A DNA stretch of 63,797 nucleotides from Psychrobacter sp. bablab_jr014 (GCF_016464015.1 NZ_JACDXT010000051.1:1-63797), one strand, 5' to 3'; shown: positions 30,017 to 39,302, counted from the stretch's first letter. Notes: generated by a model from the sequence alone, not told the origin. Program-made: numbers and translations.

Positions 30017-30631
30017 TTATAGACCATGTACGCGCATACGCTTGTCTAGTGATTCAAATTCTTTGTCGCCTGCTGGCGCTTCGATGCTACCAAATGGCAT
30101 CTGTGCGATTAGGTCCCAGCTCTCTGGAATATCAAAGGCCGCCGCTACATCTTCATCAATGAGTGGGTTGTAATGCTGTAAATTAGCACCGACATTAAGC
30201 GCACGTAGCTCAGTCCACATGGCGTACTGGTGCATCGCTGAAGTGTGCTCTGCCCATACTGGGAACTTGTCTGCATATAGCGCAAACTGCTCTTGCAATG
30301 ATTTCACCACATCTTGGTCTTCATAATATAAAACCGTACCTGCCGCTGCGCGGAAACCATCTAGCTTTTGCTTGGTGCTTGAAAAGTCACCATCGCCTAC
30401 CGCTTCACGTAGCTTTTCTTCTGCGATGTCCCAGACTTTTTTATGCGCATCGCCGAACAATACGACAAGACGTGATGACTGAGAATTAAACGATGAAGGG
30501 GTATGTAATACCACACGCTCTGCCACATTAACAATCGCTTGTGGCTCAACAGGCAAATTATCGCCTAAGTTATAGATAGAACGGCGTTCGGTAAAGGCTT
30601 CTTGCAAAGTAGCTAGGGTTTCGTTACTCAT
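30017..30631 (-). CDS. Nitroreductase family FMN protein
   Basis: 204 aa from ATG at 30631 (AAAGAGAG upstream); the frame is open further but without a good start. The sequence FTERRSIYNLGD (FMN-binding arginines), HTPSSFNSQSSRLVVLF and GANLQHYNPLID resemble the small nitroreductase branch that includes fungal Frm2-like and bacterial fatty-acid- or quinone-linked enzymes. It likely uses FMN and NAD(P)H to reduce nitro compounds or quinones. It stands alone. Confidence 0.88.
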   Translation of the reverse strand: MSNETLATLQEAFTERRSIYNLGDNLPVEPQAIVNVAERVVLHTPSSFNSQSSRLVVLFGDAHKKVWDIAEEKLREAVGDGDFSSTKQKLDGFRAAAGTVLYYEDQDVVKSLQEQFALYADKFPVWAEHTSAMHQYAMWTELRALNVGANLQHYNPLIDEDVAAAFDIPESWDLIAQMPFGSIEAPAGDKEFESLDKRMRVHGL

Positions 30632-30931
30632 AGTCGGTGCTCTCTTTTTATCGGTGTGTGAAGATTCAAATCTATATAGCTTCTTAAAACACAAAAAAGT
30701 ATCGCACAGCATGATGTTATTGTGTGCTGTGCTTTTAATGCTTTTTATTATAAGCGTGTTTCTAAAAAGCATTATAGCATTTATCTTAATATATGTTAAT
30801 AATTGTTAATCTTAATTTATCAATACTAGATATTGCTAGTGCTCATGACAGCAAACAATATGCAGGCTATATCTGTTTTTATTGTTTAATCAATGGTCTA
30901 ACTACGCTATTATTTACTAAAATTAAAAGCG
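30632..30931. other. 300-bp AT-rich intergenic stretch
   Basis: Holds the promoter side of the nitroreductase gene and the 3' side of the L,D-transpeptidase gene. No gene, clear terminator or repeat seen. Confidence 0.4.
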
Positions 30932-31555
30932 CTATTTATCGTTGTTGGTAATATCAACCACAGTACCCTCTTGTACGGTATTAAACAGCGCCAGTATATC
31001 GGTATTACGCATACGGATGCAGCCGTGTGACATGGGCACGCCCATCGGTTCGCTATCGGGTGTGCCATGAATATAAATATAACGCTGATAGCTGTCGCAG
31101 CAGCCGTGCGCGTTACTGCCCTTATTAACCCCCGCTTCTTCACCCGCCAGCCAAAAGATACGCGTCAATATCCAGTCACGCTCAGGATGCGCTGCGCCCA
31201 GCTCGGGGGTGTAGATTTCGCCTGTGGGTACGCGCCCGATAAAGACACTGTTTATCGGTGTGTCCGCGCCAATCTTGGCTGCGATACGGTGGCGACCCAG
31301 TGGTGTACAGCCGCTGTTTTCTTGGCTGCCAATGCCGTTTTTGGCGCTGGAGATGATATAGCGCTGTTGCACGTCGCCGTCTTTATAAACGCTCAACGTT
31401 TGATGGGCGATATCGATGGACAAATACAGGTTGCTGGATAAAGGGGTACTCGGGAGCGACTGTGGCATAACAAACATCCAAACTGCCAAGCGCGGCATAC
31501 ACATACCGTGGCAGAATTTTCTAAGGGTTAGGGATTGTATCGTGGCAATATGCAC
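30932..31555 (-). CDS. L,D-transpeptidase (YkuD) family protein
   Basis: Up to 207 aa. The catalytic domain begins at LYLSIDIAHQTLSVY and carries the YkuD motif IHGTPDSEPMG followed by SHGCIRM, where His and Cys are catalytic. Such enzymes make 3-3 peptidoglycan crosslinks or attach proteins to peptidoglycan. The start is unclear: GTG at 31555 gives the longest frame, but ATG codons at 31504, 31498, 31477 and 31468 are possible and none has a strong ribosome binding site. With the ATG choices there is a short hydrophobic N-terminus that could be an export signal. It is divergent from a membrane-anchored protein gene 38 bp away. Confidence 0.85.
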   Translation of the reverse strand: MHIATIQSLTLRKFCHGMCMPRLAVWMFVMPQSLPSTPLSSNLYLSIDIAHQTLSVYKDGDVQQRYIISSAKNGIGSQENSGCTPLGRHRIAAKIGADTPINSVFIGRVPTGEIYTPELGAAHPERDWILTRIFWLAGEEAGVNKGSNAHGCCDSYQRYIYIHGTPDSEPMGVPMSHGCIRMRNTDILALFNTVQEGTVVDITNNDK

Positions 31556-31592
31556 CGTAAGATAGGGGCATATTTTTTGATGCTAGCAGATT

Positions 31593-32696
31593 ATGACGTA
31601 TATTTCACCGACACGTGTGTCGATGTATGATTTTTTATATCAAGATACTCAGCCGATGGTGTCGCTACTGGCGGACATCACTCAGCTGTCGTTGCCACAA
31701 ACACGTTTGGTCATGGATGAGGCACTGCAAGCGATTATCAGCGCTCTTCTCGCCTATCATCAGCGTCATGGGGCACAAGGCGTATGTAAAAAGCTGTTCG
31801 CTCGCGGTGCGATTAAGGAGCTACGTGAGTACAACTCCATGAACTTCACAACGATAAATGCCGCGTTTTATCATGGTCAAGACATTACCGATACGCTGTT
31901 TGGCGACAATGCCCGCCTACAAAAAGTGTGTGAGCTGATTTGCGCACGTACAGAGGTCAGTATTGCACGCGTACAGTCTTTGCTGTCTACGCTTTGTGCC
32001 ATTGCGATACGTGAGCTGGCAATTTTGGCGCATCATAGCCGTGTTGATTTTGATGAAGTGGATACGTGGTTTGCTTTGCAGCCACAGTTTTTATCCAGTA
32101 AGCATCGCGGTATCGAAGCGCTACACGACGAAGTACACGCCCTACCGACGATTACTTGCATTGTCTCTGAAGACATTAAGCCACCAGCGTTTGACACTCA
32201 GTGGTATACACTTACCCAGTACGAGCCGCCGAGCCAGCCGCTACGCGAAACCCATACGTCCAACAGTACCTATATGACCGCAATCGGCCGTTCGCCAAGT
32301 AGTCATTTGCAGAACAATCAAAGCGATATGCTGATATTTTTGGACATGCCGCACATTACTATACCGCATCAGCGCTGGTTGCTACAGCTGGCCAAGGTAT
32401 CTGACATTTATCTTAGCCGCAACCGTTTGCGTATCAATTCTGAGCCTGCCACACCGCCTGCACCACCCCTTGTCAGCCTCGCGCTACTGAGTGGTTTGAG
32501 CAATAACACACCCAGTGAATCAGTCGCGCATCATGACGAAAAAGACACACCGTTATGGCGCAATCCTGTGATTTTATTGGTCATTATCGTCATTGGCAGC
32601 TTGGGTGCATTGGCAACCATTAAATATAAGATGAAAAACGATCACATTCAGCCACAACCTAGCGCTCGTGATATAGCAGCGACGGCTGAACATTAA
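31593..32696 (+). CDS. DUF937-like protein with C-terminal membrane anchor
   Basis: 367 aa, ATG at 31593 (an ATG at 31626 is an alternative). The N-terminal half (about residues 20-165) is helical, with QGVCKKLFARGAIKE and TLFGDNARLQKVCELI followed by LSTLCAIAIRELAIL, resembling DUF937 (YidB-like) proteins; the match is by eye and weak. A long polar middle region leads to a single C-terminal transmembrane helix (about residues 325-347, NPVILLVIIVIGSLGALATI). The orientation suggests a cytoplasmic body anchored in the inner membrane. The function is unknown. It shares a bidirectional terminator with argG. Confidence 0.55.
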   Translation: MTYISPTRVSMYDFLYQDTQPMVSLLADITQLSLPQTRLVMDEALQAIISALLAYHQRHGAQGVCKKLFARGAIKELREYNSMNFTTINAAFYHGQDITDTLFGDNARLQKVCELICARTEVSIARVQSLLSTLCAIAIRELAILAHHSRVDFDEVDTWFALQPQFLSSKHRGIEALHDEVHALPTITCIVSEDIKPPAFDTQWYTLTQYEPPSQPLRETHTSNSTYMTAIGRSPSSHLQNNQSDMLIFLDMPHITIPHQRWLLQLAKVSDIYLSRNRLRINSEPATPPAPPLVSLALLSGLSNNTPSESVAHHDEKDTPLWRNPVILLVIIVIGSLGALATIKYKMKNDHIQPQPSARDIAATAEH

Positions 32697-32754
32697 CGTC
32701 TAAATGGGTTGCGTTTGACTTAACGCATCATCACACGTGACGTATTTTAAGCAT

Positions 32755-32790
32755 AAAAAAAGCAGAAGCGTGATGCCTCTGCTTTTTTCT
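32755..32790. terminator. Bidirectional terminator at the argG 3' end
   Basis: AAAAGCAGA (32758-32766) / TCTGCTTTT (32778-32786) flanked by A- and T-runs, between the convergent DUF937-like gene and argG. Confidence 0.85.
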
Positions 32791-32817
32791 TAAACGCGTT
32801 GTCACTTGGTCAGTATC

Positions 32818-34056
32818 TTACTTTGACAAGTCGCGACCACGGCTCGCTTCAATCGCCAAACGCAGACCGTTTAGACGGATAAAGCCTTCGGCGTCTTTTT
32901 GATCGTATGCGCCTGCATCGTCTTCAAAGGTAGCAATTTTTTCATCGAACAGTGAATCGTCAGACTTACGACCGACCACGCTGACCGCGCCTTTGTACAG
33001 CTTCACACGTACGGTGCCGTTGACATATTCTTGAGATTTGTCAATCATGGCTTGTAGCATTTCACGCTCTGGGCTGAACCAGTAGCCGTTATAGATGATT
33101 TTTGCGTAGCGTGGCATCAGCTCGTCTTTTAGGTGCGCCGCTTCACGGTCAAGAGTCAATGACTCGATGCCGCGGTGCGCTTTTAGCATAATCGTGCCCG
33201 CTGGCGTCTCGTAGCAGCCGCGTGACTTCATGCCCACGTAGCGGTTTTCTACGATGTCCAAACGACCGATGCCGTGCTTGCCGCCCAGCTCGTTCAGCTT
33301 AATCATCACTTCATACGGCTTTAATGCTTCGCCGTCAATCGCTACGATGTCGCCCTTTTTGTATTCTAGCTCAATATATTCTGGCTCATTGGGCGCTTCT
33401 TCTGGGCTAACTGACCAGCGCCACATGTCTTCTTCAGCTTCGGCGTACGGGTCTTCTAGCATGCCACCTTCGTATGAGATGTGCAGTAGGTTGGCATCCA
33501 TTGAGTAAGGCGACTTTTTCTTCTTATTCGCAAAGTCTATAGGAATGTCATGCTCAGCCGCATAGTTCATTAGGCTCTCACGACTTGATAAATCCCACTC
33601 ACGCCAAGGGGCGATGGTTTTAACGTCTGGTGCTAAGGCAATCGCGCCCAGCTCAAAACGTACTTGGTCGTTACCTTTACCCGTTGCGCCGTGGCTGATA
33701 GCGTCTGCGCCGTGCTCTTTTGCAATTTCAATCAAGCGCTTTGAGATCAGTGGACGCGCGATTGACGTGCCCAGTAAGTATTCGCCTTCATAGATGGCAT
33801 TGGCGCGGAACATTGGGAACACATAGTCACGCGCAAACTCTTCGCGCAAGTCTTCAATATGAATGTGCTTGACGCCCATGGCTTCAGCTTTGGCGCGTGC
33901 TGGCTCGACTTCTTCACCCTGACCGATATCAGCGGTGAACGTGATGACTTCCGCATCATAGGTTTCTTGTAGCCAGCGTACGATAATTGAGGTGTCTAGA
34001 CCTCCTGAATACGCCAAAACGATTTTATTAATATTCTTTGGATCAAGCTTAGCCAT
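32818..34056 (-). CDS. argG: Argininosuccinate synthase
   Basis: 412 aa. It joins citrulline and aspartate with ATP in arginine synthesis. [15 protein letters not shown] is the N-type PP-loop; [25 protein letters not shown] and [15 protein letters not shown] are standard. ATG at 34056 follows AGGAG. It is divergent from pyrC across a 365-bp region which holds a minus-strand terminator-like hairpin upstream of argG. Confidence 0.98.
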   Translation of the reverse strand: MAKLDPKNINKIVLAYSGGLDTSIIVRWLQETYDAEVITFTADIGQGEEVEPARAKAEAMGVKHIHIEDLREEFARDYVFPMFRANAIYEGEYLLGTSIARPLISKRLIEIAKEHGADAISHGATGKGNDQVRFELGAIALAPDVKTIAPWREWDLSSRESLMNYAAEHDIPIDFANKKKKSPYSMDANLLHISYEGGMLEDPYAEAEEDMWRWSVSPEEAPNEPEYIELEYKKGDIVAIDGEALKPYEVMIKLNELGGKHGIGRLDIVENRYVGMKSRGCYETPAGTIMLKAHRGIESLTLDREAAHLKDELMPRYAKIIYNGYWFSPEREMLQAMIDKSQEYVNGTVRVKLYKGAVSVVGRKSDDSLFDEKIATFEDDAGAYDQKDAEGFIRLNGLRLAIEASRGRDLSK

Positions 34057-34421
34057 GCAAAACTCCTAATGATCAGCAGTCGATTGTTGAAAACTGTGGT
34101 TGCGTTAATAAAAAATAAATAGAGTCATCTTATCGTATATATAGACAGCGTATATGCAAATGGCGCATATAATCGTGTCAAAAAAAATAGGTCGAGCATA
34201 AGTGCGCTCGACTGCTTGAACAGTGTACATCATATTACCAGTAGGCAAAAGTAGCAGCAGCGTTTGCGCCCTTTTTTGCGGCGATTTTGTCACCAGAGTT
34301 GCACTTTTACGCGCTTTATCCTTGCCAGATTTTATCCGCTTGATGCGGTGCCTGTGTTTAGCCCTTTGGGCAAACCTGTTATCATAGCGCATCCTTTTTA
34401 TTTTCTGATGTGACGACTGCC
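34057..34421. other. 365-bp divergent region, argG / pyrC
   Basis: No credible gene. It contains a minus-strand hairpin plus T-run (34180-34212) upstream of argG and a TTGACA box (34176-34181, minus strand). A 113-aa minus-strand frame spans it but has no ribosome binding site and a composition unlike real proteins. Confidence 0.55.
34180..34212 (-). terminator. Terminator-like hairpin in the argG leader region
   Basis: On the minus strand GTCGAGC (34206-34212) and GCTCGAC (34191-34197) form a 7-bp stem with an 8-nt loop, followed by CTA and eight T residues. No minus-strand gene lies upstream that would need it, so it may be an attenuator, the end of a small RNA, or a block on antisense transcription. 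Confidence 0.65.
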
Positions 34422-35501
34422 ATGACTGCAAATTCTGCTGCCCCAAACGAAATCACTATCTTACAACCTGATGACTGGCACATTCATCTGCGCGATGATG
34501 GCGCACTTGCCACTACCGTGCCGCACGCGGCAAAGCGCTTTAACCGCGTGATTTGCATGCCCAATCTCGTGCCGCCCGTCAAAAATACCACTGACGCGCG
34601 CGCGTATCGCGAACGTATTTTAGAAGCCTTGGTCGCAAGCGACATCGACGTCAGCCGCAAAGATGCCTTTGACCCGCGCATGACGCTGTATATGACCAAT
34701 CAAACCAGCGCCAATGACATTCAAGAAGCGGCAGAATCAGGCATCGTACAAGCGGTCAAGCTTTATCCTGCAGGCGCAACGACCAATTCAGCGGACGGCG
34801 TAACCGATATCATGGCGTGCGCTGACGTGTTTGCGGCAATGGAAAAATACAACCTGCCGCTACTCATTCATGGCGAAGTCACGCATGACCATGTCGATAT
34901 TTTTGACCGTGAAAAGCGCTTTTTAGATGAAGTCATGAGCCGCATTATTCGTGAGTTTCCCACTCTGAAAGTGGTCATGGAACACATCACCACAGGCGAT
35001 GCTGCCCAGTTTGTACAGGCGCAAGGCAACAATGTTGCTGCAACCATTACCCCGCAGCATCTGTTGTTTAATCGCAACCACATGCTGGTCGGCGGTATCC
35101 GTCCGCATTTTTATTGCTTGCCGATTCTAAAGCGTCAGTCGCACCAACAAGTGCTGCTTGACGTTGCTACCAGTGGCAGCCCTAAATTCTTCTTAGGCAC
35201 GGATTCTGCACCACACCCAACGCATAAAAAAGAGACGGCATGCGGCTGCGCGGGCTGCTATAGCGCTGATATCGCCTTGCCGCTCTACGCCACTGCGTTT
35301 GAAAGCGTGGGCAAAATTGAAATGCTTGAAGGCTTTGCCAGCCGTTTTGGCGCGGCATTCTATGGCCTGCCTGAAAATACCAGCACCATCACCCTAACCC
35401 GTACGCCGATGCAAGTGCCTAGCCACTATCCGTACTTTGATGGCAACCAGCTGACCCCACTCATGGCAGGTGAAACGCTACCGTGGTCACTCAAAGCATA
35501 A
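34422..35501 (+). CDS. pyrC: Dihydroorotase (class II)
   Basis: 359 aa from ATG at 34422; a GTG at 34410 would add four residues and neither has a clear ribosome binding site. It closes carbamoyl-aspartate to dihydroorotate in pyrimidine synthesis. Metal-site motifs are DDWHIHLRD, the carboxylated-lysine region [25 protein letters not shown] and [12 protein letters not shown], the pattern of E. coli PyrC-type zinc dihydroorotases. Confidence 0.97.
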   Translation: MTANSAAPNEITILQPDDWHIHLRDDGALATTVPHAAKRFNRVICMPNLVPPVKNTTDARAYRERILEALVASDIDVSRKDAFDPRMTLYMTNQTSANDIQEAAESGIVQAVKLYPAGATTNSADGVTDIMACADVFAAMEKYNLPLLIHGEVTHDHVDIFDREKRFLDEVMSRIIREFPTLKVVMEHITTGDAAQFVQAQGNNVAATITPQHLLFNRNHMLVGGIRPHFYCLPILKRQSHQQVLLDVATSGSPKFFLGTDSAPHPTHKKETACGCAGCYSADIALPLYATAFESVGKIEMLEGFASRFGAAFYGLPENTSTITLTRTPMQVPSHYPYFDGNQLTPLMAGETLPWSLKA

Positions 35502-35730
35502 TGATGGCTACGGCGCGTTATTAGGCACTACCCAAACTCACGCGTACTAACTCACACTGCGGCGCGCTTGGCTGATTGGCTAGGCGCGCTATACTTGATG
35601 CGCTACTGACTATGTTACCTATGCTATATGCAGGTCAACCGCACAGCGACTCTTCTTTTTAAACCGTTTTTATATTTTCATATTATTTTTTTATATTAAT
35701 ACCTTGTTAATAACAGTGATGTGACCGATT

Positions 35731-36453
35731 ATGACCACTCAGCCGCAACCGAATCCTGAGACCGCCACCAATACAGACAATACTGACACCGCCCTTGCAT
35801 TAAAAGACCGCTTTCGCAAGTTTATGCCCGTCATCGTCGATGTCGAGACCGCAGGCTTTAACGCGCAGACCGATGCGCTACTTGAGATTGCATGTATTCC
35901 TATCTTGATGGATGAGTCAGGCACTTTTTATGCAGGCGACGCCCTAAATGCGCATATCGAGCCGTTTGAAGGCGCAAACCTTGAGCCGCGAGCGCTCGAA
36001 TTTACAGGCATTGACCCCAAAAACCCATTGCGTAAAGCCATCGCCGAAGACGAAAAAACTGCATTGCGCCGTATTTTTAAAGCGCTAAAAGAAGTGCGCC
36101 GTGATGCTGAATGTCGTCAGTGTGTGCTGGTTGGACACAATGCGCATTTTGATTTGAATTTTTTAAATGCTGCGGTCGCCCGTACCAACAGTAAAAATCA
36201 CAACCCATTCCATCAGTTTTCGGTATTGGATACGGTCAGCTTATCTGCGCTGGCTTTTGGGCAAACCGTACTTGCCCGCGCATGTAAAGCCGCTGGCCTT
36301 GAGTTTGATGGCAATAATGCGCACTCAGCACTATACGACACGCAAAAGACTGCTGAATTGTTTTGTCATATTTTAAACCGTTACCCTATGTTGCCCAACG
36401 CTTTACATATTGAGCAAACAAAGGTAGAGTTAAAAGACGACGACACGGTATAG
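35731..36453 (+). CDS. rnt: Ribonuclease T
   Basis: 240 aa DEDD exonuclease that trims the 3' ends of tRNAs and other stable RNAs. The catalytic elements are VIVDVETAGFN (Asp, Glu), HNAHFDLNFLN (Asp) and NAHSALYDTQKTAELF (His, Asp). It has a Thr/Asn-rich N-terminal extension of about 20 residues compared with E. coli RNase T. A tRNA gene lies 480 bp downstream. A 229-bp spacer with an AT-rich stretch lies before it. Confidence 0.96.
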   Translation: MTTQPQPNPETATNTDNTDTALALKDRFRKFMPVIVDVETAGFNAQTDALLEIACIPILMDESGTFYAGDALNAHIEPFEGANLEPRALEFTGIDPKNPLRKAIAEDEKTALRRIFKALKEVRRDAECRQCVLVGHNAHFDLNFLNAAVARTNSKNHNPFHQFSVLDTVSLSALAFGQTVLARACKAAGLEFDGNNAHSALYDTQKTAELFCHILNRYPMLPNALHIEQTKVELKDDDTV

Positions 36454-36644
36454 TATGCCTAATCCGCCCACATTGCTCGTCACATCACTTGCTGTGGGCT
36501 AAAATCAGTAAAAGAAAAGGAAAAATTATGAGTAGGTACTGACGCTTGATGCCAAAGATGCCCATTTAATCTATAAGGCACAGCGAGCGCGTTACTCTTA
36601 TCTTGTCTGTCATAAGCGTTTAGGCAAATTAAGGAGGACACCTT

Positions 36645-36860
36645 ATGGAACCGCATCATGTCGTATGGTCAACCATCATTGGCTATATGGTACTGGCCAT
36701 CAGTATCAGCATCATCACCTCGATATGGATACGCTATCATTTGAGACGTAAAGACCTAAAACCACGTCGCGCCCTCAAAAAACGCTACCTAACCTTAAAG
36801 AAAAAACGCCGAGCAAAAAGATATCAAAAAAATAGTGAAAAAAGTGAAAAACATGCTTGA
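36645..36860 (+). CDS. Small single-pass membrane protein with basic tail
   Basis: 71 aa. The ribosome binding site TAAGGAGGACACC is nearly perfect, which supports a real, well-translated gene. One membrane helix at about residues 8-28 (VWSTIIGYMVLAISISIITS) is followed by a strongly basic tail rich in Arg/Lys (RRALKKRYLTLKKKRRAKR), so the tail should be cytoplasmic and could bind nucleic acid or ribosomes. No family recognised. The stop codon overlaps the -35 box of the tRNA-Glu promoter. Confidence 0.75.
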   Translation: MEPHHVVWSTIIGYMVLAISISIITSIWIRYHLRRKDLKPRRALKKRYLTLKKKRRAKRYQKNSEKSEKHA

Positions 36861-36885
36861 CACCCTCAAGTGCTCCCCCTATAAT
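36857..36885 (+). promoter_or_regulatory. Consensus sigma70 promoter of tRNA-Glu
   Basis: TTGACA (36857-36862), 17-bp spacer and TATAAT (36880-36885): both hexamers match consensus exactly. The -35 box overlaps the stop codon of the upstream 71-aa gene. The mature tRNA begins 48 bp after the -10 box. Confidence 0.9.
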
Positions 36886-36932
36886 ACGCACCACTTCGAC
36901 ACAAATGGTGAAAGCAGTTGAAGTGAAGTCCA

Positions 36933-37008
36933 GTCCCCATCGTCTAGAGGCCTAGGACATCGCCCTTTCACGGCGGTAACCGGGGTTCGAATCCCCGTGG
37001 GGACGCCA
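36933..37008 (+). tRNA. tRNA-Glu (anticodon UUC)
   Basis: 76-nt tRNA with encoded CCA. The acceptor GTCCCCA pairs with TGGGGAC, the anticodon loop CTTTCAC gives TTC, and the T-arm GGGGTTCGAATCCCC is perfect. A consensus promoter precedes it and a strong terminator follows. Confidence 0.98.
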
Positions 37009-37034
37009 CATTCGATATCGTCAGATATCACCAA

Positions 37035-37072
37035 AAACGCTCAAAGCTATCTTGGCTTTGAGCGTTTTTTTA
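37035..37072 (+). terminator. Terminator of tRNA-Glu
   Basis: Perfect 13-bp stem AAACGCTCAAAGC / GCTTTGAGCGTTT with a 7-nt loop and a T-run. Confidence 0.92.
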
Positions 37073-37162
37073 TGCTTGTAGTCAAGCGACCTTGCCACTC
37101 CCTCATTTTTTAAATGTTTTGTCTTTTAACGTACATATCCCTTATTTTAAAAATAGAGGCAC

Positions 37163-37194
37163 AAAAAAACCAGCCGAACAAGGCTGGATTTTTT
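37163..37194 (-). terminator. Terminator of the BLUF gene
   Basis: CCAGCC / GGCTGG with a 6-nt loop. On the minus strand it is followed by GTTTTTTT, just beyond the BLUF stop codon. Confidence 0.75.
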
Positions 37195-37207
37195 CTACAA
37201 ATAACAC

Positions 37208-37828
37208 TTAAAACGTTGTCGATAATAGGAACCACAGGACGGCAATCACAACCAGCGCCCCAAGGACAGCTTGAATAAGTAAAAACGCCTGATGCTCGCC
37301 AACGACTTTATCTAGCGTCATACCAAGCGCACTGTACTTGATAGGCTGGGTATCATCGACGTTCACATCTTCTTGCTTGTCATAGTATTGATGCAACAGC
37401 GATAAGAACTTTTCACTCTCATACGCTGTCCACTCGTAGGGCTTAAACGGCATCATTTTTTTGATACGATCTTCTTTAAACAGCCAGCGCTCAAGTACGA
37501 TAGAGCGTAATGACCAGCTGTGAAAACGACGGTCGTCAATCGGTGAAAAATCAAGAATTGTAAAGTCTTTATGACGATCATCTTTTAATAGATTGTTTTT
37601 AAGGTTCGTCAGTGTTTGTTCAGTGCCTTCGACACACTGAAAAAAGCAACCATTGCCATAACACAAGATACCTGTAACGTCGTGTTTTTTGTTGGCATGT
37701 ACTGCAATCTCTGCAATATCATTCAACGTACTTGAGCCTGATAGACCCATCGAAGTGATGTGACTGATATACACCAATTGGTAAAGGTCGTCTACGCTAT
37801 CGAGTAGTGGGTCATTATAAGAAGACAC
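37208..37828 (-). CDS. BLUF-domain blue-light sensor with C-terminal membrane helix
   Basis: 206 aa from GTG at 37828 (AAAGGAG, 7-nt spacing). The BLUF domain (about residues 16-110) binds FAD and senses blue light. Tyr20 in QLVYIS, Asn46 in VHANKKHDVTG, Gln64 in FFQCVEG and Trp105 in HSWSL sit at spacings that match the photoactive Tyr/Asn/Gln/Trp set of AppA-type BLUF proteins. After a helical middle part, a single transmembrane helix (about residues 182-204, LIQAVLGALVVIAVLWFLL) ends the protein. There is no output enzyme domain. It stands alone beyond ispD, so signalling probably works through protein contacts at the membrane (inference). Confidence 0.92.
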   Translation of the reverse strand: MSSYNDPLLDSVDDLYQLVYISHITSMGLSGSSTLNDIAEIAVHANKKHDVTGILCYGNGCFFQCVEGTEQTLTNLKNNLLKDDRHKDFTILDFSPIDDRRFHSWSLRSIVLERWLFKEDRIKKMMPFKPYEWTAYESEKFLSLLHQYYDKQEDVNVDDTQPIKYSALGMTLDKVVGEHQAFLLIQAVLGALVVIAVLWFLLSTTF

Positions 37829-38092
37829 CGTGTTTCTCCTTTGAGTTGGTAGAACGGTGACAGACGATTAACCCTTTAGTAGGCAATCTGAATACTGCAT
37901 GTCACGATAGACTGAGTAAAAGGGAATTTTAACAATTATATAGCAATATATATAAATTTGGTTACATCATAGGACAGTTAGTTATACAAAGCAACCCATA
38001 CCAGTAAAACAGGTAAATTACTGACGTACAGGATTCCTATCGTCCGAAAAACCTAATATTTCGTACAATAACAAAGATTTAGTCTTTTAAAA

Positions 38093-38794
38093 TTATTTGT
38101 GAGTGTTAAGAATAGCAGTAAGTAACATTAAGTCTTCTGGGTAGGTCAGTTTGATATTTTGACGACTGCCATTTACCAAACGAATGGGAAGCTGTAAGTA
38201 TTCAAAGGCGCTGGCCTCATCTGTGACATGATATTTATGCGCAATGACATGGTCAAGGACTTTTTTCAAGGCACCCATACGAAACACTTGTGGGGTAAAT
38301 GCTTGCCACAGGTTATTGCGATCAATAGTGCAATCGATACTTTGATGATTGTCACTTTTTTTGAGGGTATCGGCAACGGGCGCTGCCAATATGGCGCCGT
38401 AGGGTTCGTTTGCTGCAGCATCAATCACGGCAGTAATGTCATTGCTACTAACCGCAGGACGTGCTGCATCATGAATAAGAATTAAATCGTCTGCTGCTGC
38501 GCCTGAATCTATGATATGCGTGAGACCTGCGACAACCGATTGCCAACGCTCCTCGCCTCCAATGGCATAATCAACAGGCAAAGCAAAATTAAGCAAACGT
38601 GCCCTATCATCATCGCTTGCAATGACCAGTAAACACCGTTCAATATAAGTACAAGTCGATAAGGCAGCAACGCTATGCTCAAGCAAGGTTTTATCTAACA
38701 GGCGGGTATATTGTTTGGGTATCGTAGCCCCAAAGCGGCTGCCGCGACCTGCCGCAACAATCATAGGATAAATGGTGGGTAATTGCGTATCCAT
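38093..38794 (-). CDS. ispD: 2-C-methyl-D-erythritol 4-phosphate cytidylyltransferase
   Basis: About 233 aa from ATG at 38794. A TTG at 38800 is an alternative and has better spacing to an AAGGAAG overlapping the end of ftsB. The enzyme adds CMP to MEP in the non-mevalonate isoprenoid pathway. Motifs: IVAAGRGSRFGATIPKQY (nucleotide loop), LIHDAARPAVS, and VTDEASAFEY. ftsB-ispD adjacency is widespread in gammaproteobacteria; the usual next gene ispF is absent here. Confidence 0.96.
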   Translation of the reverse strand: MDTQLPTIYPMIVAAGRGSRFGATIPKQYTRLLDKTLLEHSVAALSTCTYIERCLLVIASDDDRARLLNFALPVDYAIGGEERWQSVVAGLTHIIDSGAAADDLILIHDAARPAVSSNDITAVIDAAANEPYGAILAAPVADTLKKSDNHQSIDCTIDRNNLWQAFTPQVFRMGALKKVLDHVIAHKYHVTDEASAFEYLQLPIRLVNGSRQNIKLTYPEDLMLLTAILNTHK

Positions 38795-38815
38795 AGCCAA
38801 GTGCTGACACTTCCT

Positions 38816-39124
38816 TTAACGGCTGCTGTGGGTGGTCGGTGCTGTGGTCATCTGTACAAAGGTTTCGCCAGGCTTAATCAGACCCAAGTCCAAGCGCGCA
38901 TGCTCTTCAACCGCTTCAAGACCCGTCTTTAAGTCATGGACATCGGTACGCAGCAGCTCATTGGCTGCAATTTGCTTATCATTCGCCAGCTGCTGCGCGT
39001 CTATTTCTTTACGCAGCTCTTTGTGCGCAAAATGGCCATTTTCACCCAGCCAATACTGGTATTGCAGCCCAGCGAGCACGATAAGAGCAAAAACAATCAG
39101 GCTAAACTGGCTTACGTATTTCAT
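38816..39124 (-). CDS. ftsB: Cell division protein FtsB
   Basis: 102 aa. A short bitopic protein of the FtsQBL complex: one N-terminal membrane helix (about residues 5-22, SQFSLIVFALIVLAGLQYQYW) and a periplasmic coiled coil (about 35-75), ending with the conserved ARLDLGLIKPGETFVQ. It lies between eno and ispD, the usual arrangement, which supports the call. Confidence 0.94.
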   Translation of the reverse strand: MKYVSQFSLIVFALIVLAGLQYQYWLGENGHFAHKELRKEIDAQQLANDKQIAANELLRTDVHDLKTGLEAVEEHARLDLGLIKPGETFVQMTTAPTTHSSR

Positions 39125-39279
39125 AGATAACCGTGTTTAATGTGGGTAGTGTCAGTAGCGAACCGACGACAGCATGAATAATATGGGACTTGGCAAACGA
39201 CTTAGATAATGACAGCGCCATTATCTAAACGGTCTATAAATCCTCACTGTTTGCTAAAATATTTGCCTTTAAAAACAAC

Positions 39280-39302
39280 AAGCGCGCAACGGTGACGCGC
39301 TT
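39280..39302 (-). terminator. Terminator after eno
   Basis: AAGCGCG / CGCGCTT with a 9-nt loop. On the minus strand it is followed by GTTGTTTTT, about 80 bp past the eno stop codon and before ftsB. Confidence 0.65.

Noticed and set aside
34105..34446. 113-aa minus-strand frame between argG and pyrC
   Set aside because: No ribosome binding site, composition heavy in Lys/Arg/Gln then hydrophobic, and it contains the terminator-like hairpin and overlaps the pyrC start; it reads as non-coding.
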